NCBI GenBank assembly: GCA_017397845.1
Contig: JAFQHU010000025.1
Location: forward strand, 31,229-95,228
DNA: 64,000 bases
Origin: Clostridia bacterium
GTDB taxonomy: Bacteria > Bacillota > Clostridia > Oscillospirales > Acutalibacteraceae
Reading direction: 5' to 3'
Part shown: positions 51,138-58,951 of the stretch, one piece after another
Layout of the letters: the number at the start of each line of letters is the position of its first letter
Position numbering within the stretch: the first letter of the stretch is position 1
Translations under genes and position numbers: made by a program
The notes under the pieces: model-generated
Told to the model about the DNA's origin: nothing
What the model saw: only the letters and a program-made list of their open reading frames with translations
The model's database searches: none

Positions 51138-52709
51138 ATGATTTTTACGGTTTCAGTTATTGTCTGCACTGTGCTTTTTATTATCAGCACAGCCATGAGT
51201 CTCATAGACTCAATGCATTTTTTTCAGCTTAATTCCTACCGCTTTGATACCCACACCAAATGGATAAAGGAAAACACGAAAAAATATTATCTTCATGCTG
51301 TTCTGTCCGTTTTGGCACTTATTACTGTTTTTCTCGAAATTCCCGGTCAGTTCAAGCTTTACGCCTGTGCGGTGATATTTGCTTTTGCCTGTCCCGCGGA
51401 AAAGCCGAAAAAGGCAAAGAAGCCTTTGGTTTATACAGCCAGAGTAAAAAGAATGCTCGTCACACTCTCTCTTATTGTTCTGATACTTATGGGCGTAGGA
51501 GCCGCTTTCGTGAACACCTCACACATTACTGTTTATCTTCTTATACTTACTGTCGTTTACACGCTCTCTCCCGTACTTGTCCTTTTGGCTAATCTTATCA
51601 ACAAGCCGATGGAGCTTTCCATCAATAACGGTTACACAAAGGATGCAAAAAGAATTCTTGCCTCCTGTCCCGACCTTAAAATTATCGGAATTACGGGCAG
51701 CTACGGCAAAACCAGCGTAAAATATTATCTTACTACTCTTTTAAGAGCGAAATACAATGTACTTATGACCCCCGAAAGCTATAACACTCCCATGGGCGTC
51801 GTAAAAACCATTCGAGGATCTCTGAAAGCCACCCATGAAATTTTTGTATGTGAGATGGGTGCCAAATGGGTAGGTGACATTAAAGAGCTTTGCGACATCG
51901 TTCATCCTCACCACGGTGTTATCACTTCTGTCGGCCCTCAGCATCTTGAATCCTTTAAAACATTGGATGCGGTAAAAAGCACCAAATTCGAGCTTTCAGA
52001 TGCCCTTCCCGAAAACGGTATGCTCTTTCTTAACGCAGATGACGAAAATATAAAGGCCCACGGCAGTAACCGCCCCTTTATTTCCTACAGTATTGATGCT
52101 GACGCAGATTACAAAGCTTATGATATCTCCGTCAGTGAAAGAGGCACAACTTTCTCCGTGAAAGCACCTGACGGTGAAAGCGAACAATTTTCCACCAAGC
52201 TTATCGGCAGACATAATGTTCTGAACATCGTCGGCGCCATCGCCATCAGCCATAAAATGGGCATCTCACTTAAAGAACTCAAAGGTCAGGTCCGCCGACT
52301 GGAGGGTGTTCCCCACCGTCTCCAGCTCTCTGACAGGGGTAACATAACCATTATCGACGATGCCTACAACTCAAACCCCAGCGGAACTAAGGCAGCCTTG
52401 GAAGCTCTCAGCCTTTTCGACGGCTATAAAATTCTCGTAACTCCCGGTATGGTTGAGCTCGGCGCAAAGCAAAATGAGCTTAACCGTGAATTCGGCAGAA
52501 ATGCTGCCAAGGTATGCGATTATGTGGTTTTAGTCGGTCAGAAGCAGGCTGTCCCCATTCAGGCGGGCTTACTTGACGAAAAATATGCTGAAAGTAAAAT
52601 CTTTATAGCAAACACTATCGAAGAAGCTCTTTCCCACGTATACTCTATAAACAGCGAAGGCAGAAGGAAGATAGTTCTTTTGGAAAATGATCTTCCCGAC
52701 AACTATTAA
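51138..52709 (+). CDS. murF: MurF-like UDP-MurNAc-tripeptide--D-Ala-D-Ala ligase with N-terminal membrane region
   Basis: A 523-aa Mur ligase. The ATP site is GITGSYGKTSVKYYLTT near residue 187, followed by TPESYNTPMG, the HPHHGVITSVGPQHLESF metal/substrate region and IDDAYNSNPSG near 415. The first ~155 residues are unusual: about four hydrophobic segments separated by basic stretches, absent from standard MurF (~450 aa). The catalytic part would thus be membrane tethered. Direct linkage to ddl, 18 bp downstream, supports D-Ala-D-Ala addition. AGAAGGGAT precedes the ATG. Confidence 0.87.
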   Translation: MIFTVSVIVCTVLFIISTAMSLIDSMHFFQLNSYRFDTHTKWIKENTKKYYLHAVLSVLALITVFLEIPGQFKLYACAVIFAFACPAEKPKKAKKPLVYTARVKRMLVTLSLIVLILMGVGAAFVNTSHITVYLLILTVVYTLSPVLVLLANLINKPMELSINNGYTKDAKRILASCPDLKIIGITGSYGKTSVKYYLTTLLRAKYNVLMTPESYNTPMGVVKTIRGSLKATHEIFVCEMGAKWVGDIKELCDIVHPHHGVITSVGPQHLESFKTLDAVKSTKFELSDALPENGMLFLNADDENIKAHGSNRPFISYSIDADADYKAYDISVSERGTTFSVKAPDGESEQFSTKLIGRHNVLNIVGAIAISHKMGISLKELKGQVRRLEGVPHRLQLSDRGNITIIDDAYNSNPSGTKAALEALSLFDGYKILVTPGMVELGAKQNELNREFGRNAAKVCDYVVLVGQKQAVPIQAGLLDEKYAESKIFIANTIEEALSHVYSINSEGRRKIVLLENDLPDNY

Positions 52710-52727
52710 TCTTTTGAGGTGATTAAA

Positions 52728-53966
52728 ATGAAAACTAAGGTTGGCGTTTTTTTCGGCGGTAAAACCACCGAACACGAAATCTCCGTCATTTCCGCCATTC
52801 AGGCCATCGGTTATCTTGACAGAGAAAAATACGATGTTATCCCCGTTTACATAAGCAAAAACAATGAGTTTTATGTAGGCGAAAAAATAGGCGACATCAG
52901 CTCTTATACTGACATCCCTGCTCTTTTGAAGGAAAGTCAGCGTGTTATTATGGTTAATGACGAGGGCAAAGCTAAGCTAATAAAATACCCTCAGAAAATG
53001 TTCGGTAAGCCTCTTTATGATTATATCGACATAGCATTTCCCATCGTTCACGGCACCAATGTGGAGGACGGTACCCTTCAGGGCTTTTTGCAGATGATGG
53101 GTGTTCCCTATGTCGGCTGTGACGTTCTCTCTTCTGCAGTAGGTATGGATAAATATGTGATGAAGACCGTGCTCAAAGATAACGGCATCCCCGTACTCGA
53201 CTGCAAATGCTACACATCAAATCAATACGATGACGACGTTGATGTCCTCGTTAACGAAATCGAAAAGGAAATCGGCTATCCCGTTATCGTAAAGCCCGTA
53301 AATCTCGGCTCCTCCATCGGCATTTCAAAGGCTGACGACAGAAACGAGCTTTACGATTCTCTCGAAACCGCCTTCGCCTATGCTTCAAAGGTGCTAATCG
53401 AAAGAGCCGTACAGAACCTCAAGGAAATCAACTGCTCCGTTTTAGGTGACTACAGCAGCGCAGAAGCTTCCGAATGCGAAGAACCTGTATCCTCAGACAA
53501 AATTCTCACCTTCGCTGAAAAATACATCGGTGACGGTGCTTCAAAGGGAGCAAAGGGTGCCAAGGGCGGAGTAAAGTCCTCTCCCTCAGGCAGTAAGGGT
53601 ATGGCTACTCTTAAAAGAAAAATCCCCGCTGAAATCACATCCGAGCAGAGAGACACTATCCGTAAAATGGCTGTGGATGCCTTCAAGGTACTCGGCTGCA
53701 GCGGTGTTTCCCGTATCGACTTTATGATGGACACGGCAACAGGCGAAATATGGCTCAACGAAATCAACACCATTCCCGGCTCTCTCTCCTTCTATCTTTG
53801 GGAGCCCATCGGTGTGAAATATACAGAGCTTCTCAATAAAATGATAGCTCTCTCACTCAAAAGAGAAAGAGAGCAGGAAAACATCACCTTCTCCTTCGAT
53901 TCAAATGTTCTCCAGGGTATAAAGCTCGGTAATGGGACAAAGGGTGCTAAAGGAAGCAAGATGTAA
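52728..53966 (+). CDS. ddl: D-alanine--D-alanine ligase with Lys/Gly-rich insert
   Basis: A 412-aa ATP-grasp ligase that makes D-Ala-D-Ala. The N-terminal KVGVFFGGKTTEHEISVISA, the central PVIVKPVNLGSSIGISKA and the C-terminal LNEINTIPGSLSFYLW are signatures. Two features are odd: an insert of about 20 residues (about 271-290) with SKGAKGAKGG and SSPSGSKG before the MATLKRKIPAEI segment, and a C-terminal TKGAKGSKM tail of the same composition. The total is longer than the usual 310-370 aa. ATG at 52728 follows GAGGTGAT; a GTG three codons earlier overlaps that site. Confidence 0.9.
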   Translation: MKTKVGVFFGGKTTEHEISVISAIQAIGYLDREKYDVIPVYISKNNEFYVGEKIGDISSYTDIPALLKESQRVIMVNDEGKAKLIKYPQKMFGKPLYDYIDIAFPIVHGTNVEDGTLQGFLQMMGVPYVGCDVLSSAVGMDKYVMKTVLKDNGIPVLDCKCYTSNQYDDDVDVLVNEIEKEIGYPVIVKPVNLGSSIGISKADDRNELYDSLETAFAYASKVLIERAVQNLKEINCSVLGDYSSAEASECEEPVSSDKILTFAEKYIGDGASKGAKGAKGGVKSSPSGSKGMATLKRKIPAEITSEQRDTIRKMAVDAFKVLGCSGVSRIDFMMDTATGEIWLNEINTIPGSLSFYLWEPIGVKYTELLNKMIALSLKREREQENITFSFDSNVLQGIKLGNGTKGAKGSKM

Positions 53967-53976
53967 GCAATTCGCA

Positions 53977-54020
53977 AACCTCTCCGTCCGCTTCGCATCC
54001 ACCTCTCCTTTCAGGAGAGG
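53977..54020. repeat. AACCTCTC-family repeat, copy 2
   Basis: AACCTCTCCGTC...CACCTCTCCTTT followed by CAGGAGAGG. It matches the inverted right half of the element at 8286-8378 (AACCTCTCCGTCAGCC... CACCTCTCCTTT). Confidence 0.6.
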
Positions 54021-54077
54021 CAAATCGCGGGAAAGGGTTCGGAAAAAGAAGCAATTGACCGCCTCTTTTATGTTACA

Positions 54078-54105
54078 TCGTAGGGACATGGCGTGCCATG
54101 TCCGC
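54078..54105. repeat. TAGGGGCG-type palindromic repeat copy
   Basis: ATCGTAGGGACATGGCGTGC followed by CATGTCCG. The core GGACATGG-CGTG-CCATGTCC is a perfect 8-bp hairpin (54084-54103). Related to units at 3387-3420 and 54956-54990. Confidence 0.5.
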
Positions 54106-54131
54106 AAAAAAGTTCAACATTAATAATGTAG

Positions 54132-54160
54132 GGCGGGATGAGTCTCCCGCCTTGTTTTTT
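54132..54160 (+). terminator. terminator after ddl, formed by a repeat unit
   Basis: GGCGGGA (54132-54138) pairs with TCCCGCC (54145-54151), followed by TTGTTTTTT. The unit begins GTAGGGCGGGA, like the other palindromic repeats. Confidence 0.7.
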
Positions 54161-54605
54161 ATTTCGTTTGATTATCATACAATTCAATGATTTTTTTACC
54201 TTTATTTACTGCTAAGGCTTTGTACTTGTATGCGGAGCCCTCACTGTTTGTCACATAGGTAACCACATAATCAGAGCAATTAATCATATATTTATTCACT
54301 CTATCAGGCGTAATGCTTTTTTCACCGAAAAATCCTCCGAAGGGACATATATTCTCATGCCAAAAATCTTCTTCTGTCAACTCTGTATAAGGAATATTAC
54401 ATATTAATACAGAAAACCGTATATGCTCATATACCGTAGAAAATAATTTAAGCTCTGTTCTTACCATTTTATCAAAGTTTCCTTCATCACCAACATAAAA
54501 AAGGCTGACCCCTTCATTTTCTATAAGGTCAATAAGTACCTGCTTTAAATCATATCTGATATCTGTAGCGGCATCAGTCTCACCAAAAAATGTACATGCT
54601 TTCAT
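54159..54605 (-). CDS. SLOG-like (DUF1273-type) protein
   Basis: A 148-aa cytoplasmic protein. The start MKACTFFGETDAATDIRYDL and the IENEGVSLFYVGDEGNFDKM segment match small Rossmann-like proteins widespread in gut Firmicutes that belong to the SLOG superfamily, members of which bind nucleotide ligands. The GHR motif common in the group is GET here. GGAGG lies 10 nt before the ATG at 54605; an earlier in-frame ATG at 54668 lies over the palindromic sites. It is divergent from the RHH regulator gene. Confidence 0.7.
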   Translation of the reverse strand: MKACTFFGETDAATDIRYDLKQVLIDLIENEGVSLFYVGDEGNFDKMVRTELKLFSTVYEHIRFSVLICNIPYTELTEEDFWHENICPFGGFFGEKSITPDRVNKYMINCSDYVVTYVTNSEGSAYKYKALAVNKGKKIIELYDNQTK

Positions 54606-54627
54606 AATATCATCCTCCATAAAATTT

Positions 54628-54650
54628 AGTATACTTAAATCAAGTATACT
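54628..54650. promoter_or_regulatory. paired AGTATACT palindromes, possible operator
   Basis: AGTATACT occurs at 54628-54635 and 54643-54650, 15 bp apart, each followed by T, in the divergent intergenic region next to the RHH regulator gene. A related TATACTAAA lies at 54683-54691. Direct repeats of short palindromes are typical of RHH-protein sites. Confidence 0.4.
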
Positions 54651-54712
54651 TTGCACATTATAACACAAAATAATCTTAAAATATACTAAAAATAAGATTT
54701 TTGGTGATATTT

Positions 54713-54901
54713 ATGAGAAATAAAAATAATAAACATCTTGGAATAGAAGTTGAACCTGACCTTCACGGAAAGCTGCATTATATTGCTAAGTATGAGGGTC
54801 GTTCAGCAAACGGGCAAATACTTTATCTCATCAGACAATGTATAAGGGATTTCGAGGAAAAACACGGTGAAATAATTTTAGAAAAGAAAACAGACAATTG
54901 A
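54713..54901 (+). CDS. Arc-type ribbon-helix-helix protein
   Basis: A 62-aa DNA-binding protein. A basic N-terminus (MRNKNNKHLG) leads to the beta strand IEVEPDLHGKLHYIAKYEGR, then the second helix SANGQILYLIRQCIRDFEEK, which is the Arc-like RHH pattern. GGTGAT precedes the ATG at 54713. A hairpin terminator follows. It is divergent from the SLOG-like gene and may control both through the AGTATACT sites. Confidence 0.7.
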   Translation: MRNKNNKHLGIEVEPDLHGKLHYIAKYEGRSANGQILYLIRQCIRDFEEKHGEIILEKKTDN

Positions 54902-54910
54902 CAACAAGAA

Positions 54911-54939
54911 AAGGTGATGTAAAATTTTTACATCACCTT
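54911..54939 (+). terminator. terminator of the RHH gene
   Basis: A 14-bp perfect stem AAGGTGATGTAAAA/TTTTACATCACCTT with a 1-nt centre, followed by AATTTTA. Confidence 0.7.
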
Positions 54940-54955
54940 AATTTTATGCTTTCTG

Positions 54956-54990
54956 CGGACAAGTCGCATCGTGCCCCTATGTTAATTACC
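54956..54990. repeat. TAGGGGCG-type palindromic repeat copy
   Basis: On the minus strand TAGGGGCACGATGCGACTTG followed by TCCG, resembling TAGGGGCGACCACCGGTTG-TCCG at 3387-3411. It lies between the RHH gene and the MGMT gene. Confidence 0.45.
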
Positions 54991-55053
54991 GTAAAGGTGG
55001 CGGACTATCATTTTTTCATTTCTGAAACTATGCCCGCGATTATGCATTGTGAA

Positions 55054-55353
55054 TTATCCCCAAAAGCATTCTCTTTCCACCTTACCCTCTAAGTCGAAAG
55101 TAACACCCTCACCCTCTAAAAGGGCTCTCTGCACCCCTTCACCGCCGAAGGCAAAGCCCTTAGAGAGTCTGCCGTCAGAAAATACAACTCTGTGACAGGG
55201 GATTTCTCCCGGAGCGGGATTAGAATGAAGTGCGTAACCGACCACTCTCGACCAACGGGGATTCCCTGCCATCAAAGCTACCTGTCCGTAGGAGGCTACC
55301 TTGCCTTTAGGAATCTGCTTTACCACAGCATAAATTTTATCAAAGGTATTCAT
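55054..55353 (-). CDS. MGMT-family methylated-DNA--cysteine methyltransferase domain protein
   Basis: A 99-aa single-domain protein. The winged-helix part PKGKVASYGQVALMAGNPRW, the Arg finger in SRVVGYALHSNP and the active site IPCHRVV (Cys53) are intact, so it is an active-type MGMT rather than an ATL, which has Trp at that place. It lacks the N-terminal ribonuclease-like domain of Ogt. The start ATG at 55353 lies 3 bp after the stop of the NifX-like gene with no strong RBS, implying coupling. Confidence 0.88.
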   Translation of the reverse strand: MNTFDKIYAVVKQIPKGKVASYGQVALMAGNPRWSRVVGYALHSNPAPGEIPCHRVVFSDGRLSKGFAFGGEGVQRALLEGEGVTFDLEGKVERECFWG

Positions 55354-55355
55354 GC

Positions 55356-55745
55356 TCAATGGTTTCCGCAGCCGTGTTCACCGCAGGTATGACCTTCACC
55401 GTGCTCGTGGTCATGATGGTCACATTTTACGTCGGGATTATAACGGAGAGAGCCTGCGATAAAGCTTACCACAGCCATATCCGCTGCACCCTGTACACCG
55501 CCGTACACCTTGATTCCCGCCTCACCGAGAGCTGTCTGTGCTCCGCCGCCGATACCGCCGCATATAAGCACATCCACACCCTGTGCGGAAAGGAAGCCCG
55601 CTAAAGCACCGTGACCGCTTCCGTTTGTGTCAACCACATCAGCGGATTTAACGGTGTCGTTTTCTATCTCATAAATTTTGAACTGACTTGTGTGACCGAA
55701 ATGCTGAAAAACCTGTCCGTTTTCATAAGTTACTGCTATTTTCAT
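55356..55745 (-). CDS. NifX/NifB-C-type (Dinitrogenase Fe-Mo cofactor family) protein with His-rich tail
   Basis: A 129-aa protein. The domain (MKIAVTYENGQVFQHFGHTS, then LICGGIGGGAQTALGEAGI) belongs to the dinitrogenase iron-molybdenum cofactor family, found widely outside nitrogen fixation as metal-cluster carriers. The last residues (HHDHEHGEGHTCGEHGCGNH) are a His/Cys-rich tail likely to bind metal. No nif gene is near. It is co-transcribed with the MGMT gene. AAAGGAGT precedes the ATG. Confidence 0.85.
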   Translation of the reverse strand: MKIAVTYENGQVFQHFGHTSQFKIYEIENDTVKSADVVDTNGSGHGALAGFLSAQGVDVLICGGIGGGAQTALGEAGIKVYGGVQGAADMAVVSFIAGSLRYNPDVKCDHHDHEHGEGHTCGEHGCGNH

Positions 55746-55778
55746 TTTTATCTACTCCTTTGTTAATTATTATTGGTC

Positions 55779-57236
55779 TTATTTTTCAATATCATACTTT
55801 TTTGACATCATGCTCAGAGCCTCTTCTTTGGTAATTTTGCCTGTATTACATTCAATCATCACCTGAACATCCTTATCCTTGAGGTCATAAAACAGCCACG
55901 CAATATATGCCAGAAGACCGCCTATTGCCGGAATAAGCATAAAGATAAGCCAAAGCATATTAAGGGCATGGGGAGTTTGTGTCACTCCGCTTTGCTCAAG
56001 CTCCTGAAACGAACCAACCTCCACCATTTTCCAACCTACTGATTTGAGTCCGAGTATAAACAGACCGAGAGAGCCTGAGATGGAGCCGGTAAGCTTTGCC
56101 ATAAAGGTCTGTACGGCAAAGGTAATACCTTTGGCCTCAGTACCGCTTTTGAAGCGTCCGTACTCCGCACAGTCCGGTGTAAACATAAACATTTCAAGCG
56201 AAACCACAGCAAGAGGAACGGAGCGGACAGTAAACATAATAATGTAAATAACTACGTTTCCGTAACCTACCAGCCAGGTAATAACACTGAGTATTACATA
56301 AAGCAGCAGGCACACTCTGTTCACCTTCATTTTGTCGTATTTACGGATAATTTTCGGAAGCAGTAAGGCAATCAGAAGCTGCGGTACCGTTCCGATGGCA
56401 CCTACAACCAAAGAAAACAGTGCACTGTGGAACAGATAATAGGAAACGTAAAGATTAAATGCGTTGCCGATACTCAATGACGAATAAAAGAAAATGCCGA
56501 GATAATAAATCAGCAGATATTTGTTTTTGAATAGATAGGAAAACATTCGTCTGATGGTAAAGGTTTCCTCACTCTCAGCATGATAACGTTCTTTGAGCTT
56601 AAAGGATGCGGGAAGCATCAATGCAAACGCCATAACACATATTATCACCGTAATCATACTGTAATTCATGCCGACCTTTTCACTGATGAGTACCGTAGTC
56701 AAAGTGGAGGTTATGCCTACGCCGGCATATGTGGCGATGCTTTTATAGGACTGAATGGTATTACGTTCATCGATACTTTGGCTCATAGAGGTAAGTATGC
56801 CGAATATGGGCACATCACATAAAGTGTAAGCCGTATCCCAAAGCATATATGCCACAGCAAACCATACGAGCTTAACCGCCTGAGATGAATCCGGCGGAAT
56901 AACGAAGGTGAGTATGGTAGCGACAGGAATAAGCATGGTGGAAATGCGTATCCAGGGCAGATACTTTTTTCCACTTCTGAATCTGATGGAGTCAAATATC
57001 ACGCCGAACAAGGTATCGTTAACGGCGTCCCAAACCTTTACTATAAGCATAACCGTTGCCGATTTCATAGGGTCGATACCTAAAAACATAAGATATGTGG
57101 TCAGACACACGTTGAAAAGAGTGTAAATCATATTCTGTCCCGCAAAGTACGAATAATAGCTCACTCTTTCACCGGGCTCTGTTGACCACTCCGGTCTGCC
57201 GGCAAAAACATTTTTTACCTTTGTAATGAGTTCCAT
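55779..57236 (-). CDS. GPH-family MFS sugar carrier
   Basis: A 485-aa transporter with ~12 membrane segments. The N-terminal motif VSYYSYFAGQNMIYTLFNV and DAVNDTLFGVIFDSIRFRSG are diagnostic of glycoside-pentoside-hexuronide:cation symporters. It follows the GH13 alpha-glucosidase gene by 26 bp, so it probably imports the oligosaccharide that enzyme cleaves. AAGGGGG precedes the ATG. The cytoplasmic C-terminus ends in KEEALSMMSKKYDIEK. Confidence 0.86.
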   Translation of the reverse strand: MELITKVKNVFAGRPEWSTEPGERVSYYSYFAGQNMIYTLFNVCLTTYLMFLGIDPMKSATVMLIVKVWDAVNDTLFGVIFDSIRFRSGKKYLPWIRISTMLIPVATILTFVIPPDSSQAVKLVWFAVAYMLWDTAYTLCDVPIFGILTSMSQSIDERNTIQSYKSIATYAGVGITSTLTTVLISEKVGMNYSMITVIICVMAFALMLPASFKLKERYHAESEETFTIRRMFSYLFKNKYLLIYYLGIFFYSSLSIGNAFNLYVSYYLFHSALFSLVVGAIGTVPQLLIALLLPKIIRKYDKMKVNRVCLLLYVILSVITWLVGYGNVVIYIIMFTVRSVPLAVVSLEMFMFTPDCAEYGRFKSGTEAKGITFAVQTFMAKLTGSISGSLGLFILGLKSVGWKMVEVGSFQELEQSGVTQTPHALNMLWLIFMLIPAIGGLLAYIAWLFYDLKDKDVQVMIECNTGKITKEEALSMMSKKYDIEK

Positions 57237-57262
57237 ATTTTATCCCCCTTGGCACAAATTAA

Positions 57263-58924
57263 TTATACCGTCTTTTTCCACAGATACACTCTCGTCTCAT
57301 AAGGTCTGAGAGTCAGATTGTCTGTATCGCTGTAATTGCAAAGACTCAGCTCTGCCTTTTTTATATCAAAGTTTTTCGGCACATTCCATTTTACGTTTTT
57401 GTCAGAGAATGAGCATACAACCAAAATTTTCTGCTTTTCATCCTCTCTGGAATAGGTATAAAGCTTTGACGAATGCTTACCGTACTCTTTATAATCTCCG
57501 TAGCGCACGCAGGATAACTCTTTGCGCAAAGCTATTGCTCTGCGGTAAAAGTTCAACACGGAGTTTTCGTCTTTTTCCTGAGAAGCTACATTTATTTCTT
57601 TATAATTTTCGTTCACATAAAACCAGGGAGTACCTGCGGTGAAGCCTGCATTTTCACTGCTGTCCCACTGTACGGGCGTACGTGCAGAATCACGGGAGCC
57701 GTGCCATAAACGCTGAAGTCTCTTTTCGGAAGATTTCTTTGTTCCGACATTTTCATACTGCCAACGGGTCTGCACATCCTCATACATTGACGGATCTTTC
57801 GGATACCAATTACTCATGCCGATTTCCTGCCCCTGATAAATAAAGGGGGTACCCTTCAGGAAAAGATAAGAAACAGCCAACATCTTTGCACTTTCAGCAT
57901 GGTATTTCTCACTGCCATAGCGTGAAACGATTCTGGGATGGTCGTGATTTTCCATATAAAGCATATTCCATCCCCTGCCCTCCAAACCGTTCTGCCATTG
58001 AGAAAAGGCACGCTTTAACTTGCGCAGCGAAAAGGGCATATGCACGAAATCTGTAAACATACAGTCTGCCTCCTGAGTGGAGAACTGTATCATCATATCA
58101 AGCACAGGATCAGCCGTCTCATCAATATATTTCAGCGCTTTCCCCGGCTTTATCATCGGTGCCTCTGCCAAGGTCATACAGTCGTAATGCGAGAACACAT
58201 CATCCTTGAATTCTTTGAGATATTCGTGAAGATGCGGGCCGTGATTGAAATAACCGAAGCCCTTTGCTGCGGGCATAATATGATCATCGGGTAGACCTTC
58301 CTTTTTAGAGATAAATGTGATTACATCCTCACGGAACCCGTCTACACCCATATCGAGCCAGAATTTAAGCACCTTTTTTACCTCTTCACGCACCAAAGGA
58401 TTATCCATATTAAGGTCAGCTTGCTGAATTGCAAACAAATGCAGATAATATTCCTGTCTTACCTCATCCCAAGCCCAGGCCTTACCCTCAAAGAGAGAAT
58501 CCCAATTATTTGGAAGCTTTCCGTTTTCCTTTGCCGGACGCCAGATATAGTAATCGGTATAGGGCTCTATTCTCTGACGGCTTTTCTGAAACCATTCGTG
58601 CTGATCGCTGGTGTGATTTACCACAAGGTCCATAATGACCTTCATGCCTCTTTCGTGAGCACCGTCAAGAACCTTTTTAAAAGCTTCCATGCCGCCGAAT
58701 TCCTCAGCTATATCAAAATAATCGGAAATATCATATCCGCAATCCACACCGGGAGAGGGATAAAGCGGTGAAAACCATATGCCGTCACAGCCCAATGATT
58801 TTATGTAATCCAGCTTTTCGTATACGCCCAAAAGATCGCCCATGCCGTCACCGTTTCCGTCCTTAAAGGAGCGGGGCCATATCTGATAGAAGACCTTATC
58901 CTTGTACCATTGATTGCCGTTCAT
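57263..58924 (-). CDS. GH13 alpha-glucosidase (oligo-1,6-glucosidase type)
   Basis: A 553-aa cytoplasmic glycoside hydrolase of family 13, probably subfamily 31. Conserved regions are DLVVNHTSDQHEWF, DGFREDVI (nucleophile Asp200), TLAEAP (acid/base Glu) and MENHDHPR (transition-state Asp). The start WYKDKVFYQIWPRSFKDGNG is typical. Likely substrates are isomaltose-type or related alpha-glucosides; trehalose-6-phosphate or sucrose hydrolysis is not excluded. Its RBS (AGAGGG) is intact, but the end of the serine-recombinase element lies only 27 bp upstream, so its native promoter may be displaced. Confidence 0.9.
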   Translation of the reverse strand: MNGNQWYKDKVFYQIWPRSFKDGNGDGMGDLLGVYEKLDYIKSLGCDGIWFSPLYPSPGVDCGYDISDYFDIAEEFGGMEAFKKVLDGAHERGMKVIMDLVVNHTSDQHEWFQKSRQRIEPYTDYYIWRPAKENGKLPNNWDSLFEGKAWAWDEVRQEYYLHLFAIQQADLNMDNPLVREEVKKVLKFWLDMGVDGFREDVITFISKKEGLPDDHIMPAAKGFGYFNHGPHLHEYLKEFKDDVFSHYDCMTLAEAPMIKPGKALKYIDETADPVLDMMIQFSTQEADCMFTDFVHMPFSLRKLKRAFSQWQNGLEGRGWNMLYMENHDHPRIVSRYGSEKYHAESAKMLAVSYLFLKGTPFIYQGQEIGMSNWYPKDPSMYEDVQTRWQYENVGTKKSSEKRLQRLWHGSRDSARTPVQWDSSENAGFTAGTPWFYVNENYKEINVASQEKDENSVLNFYRRAIALRKELSCVRYGDYKEYGKHSSKLYTYSREDEKQKILVVCSFSDKNVKWNVPKNFDIKKAELSLCNYSDTDNLTLRPYETRVYLWKKTV

Positions 58925-58951
58925 AGCCTGTACCCTCTTTCTTTTTTAATA

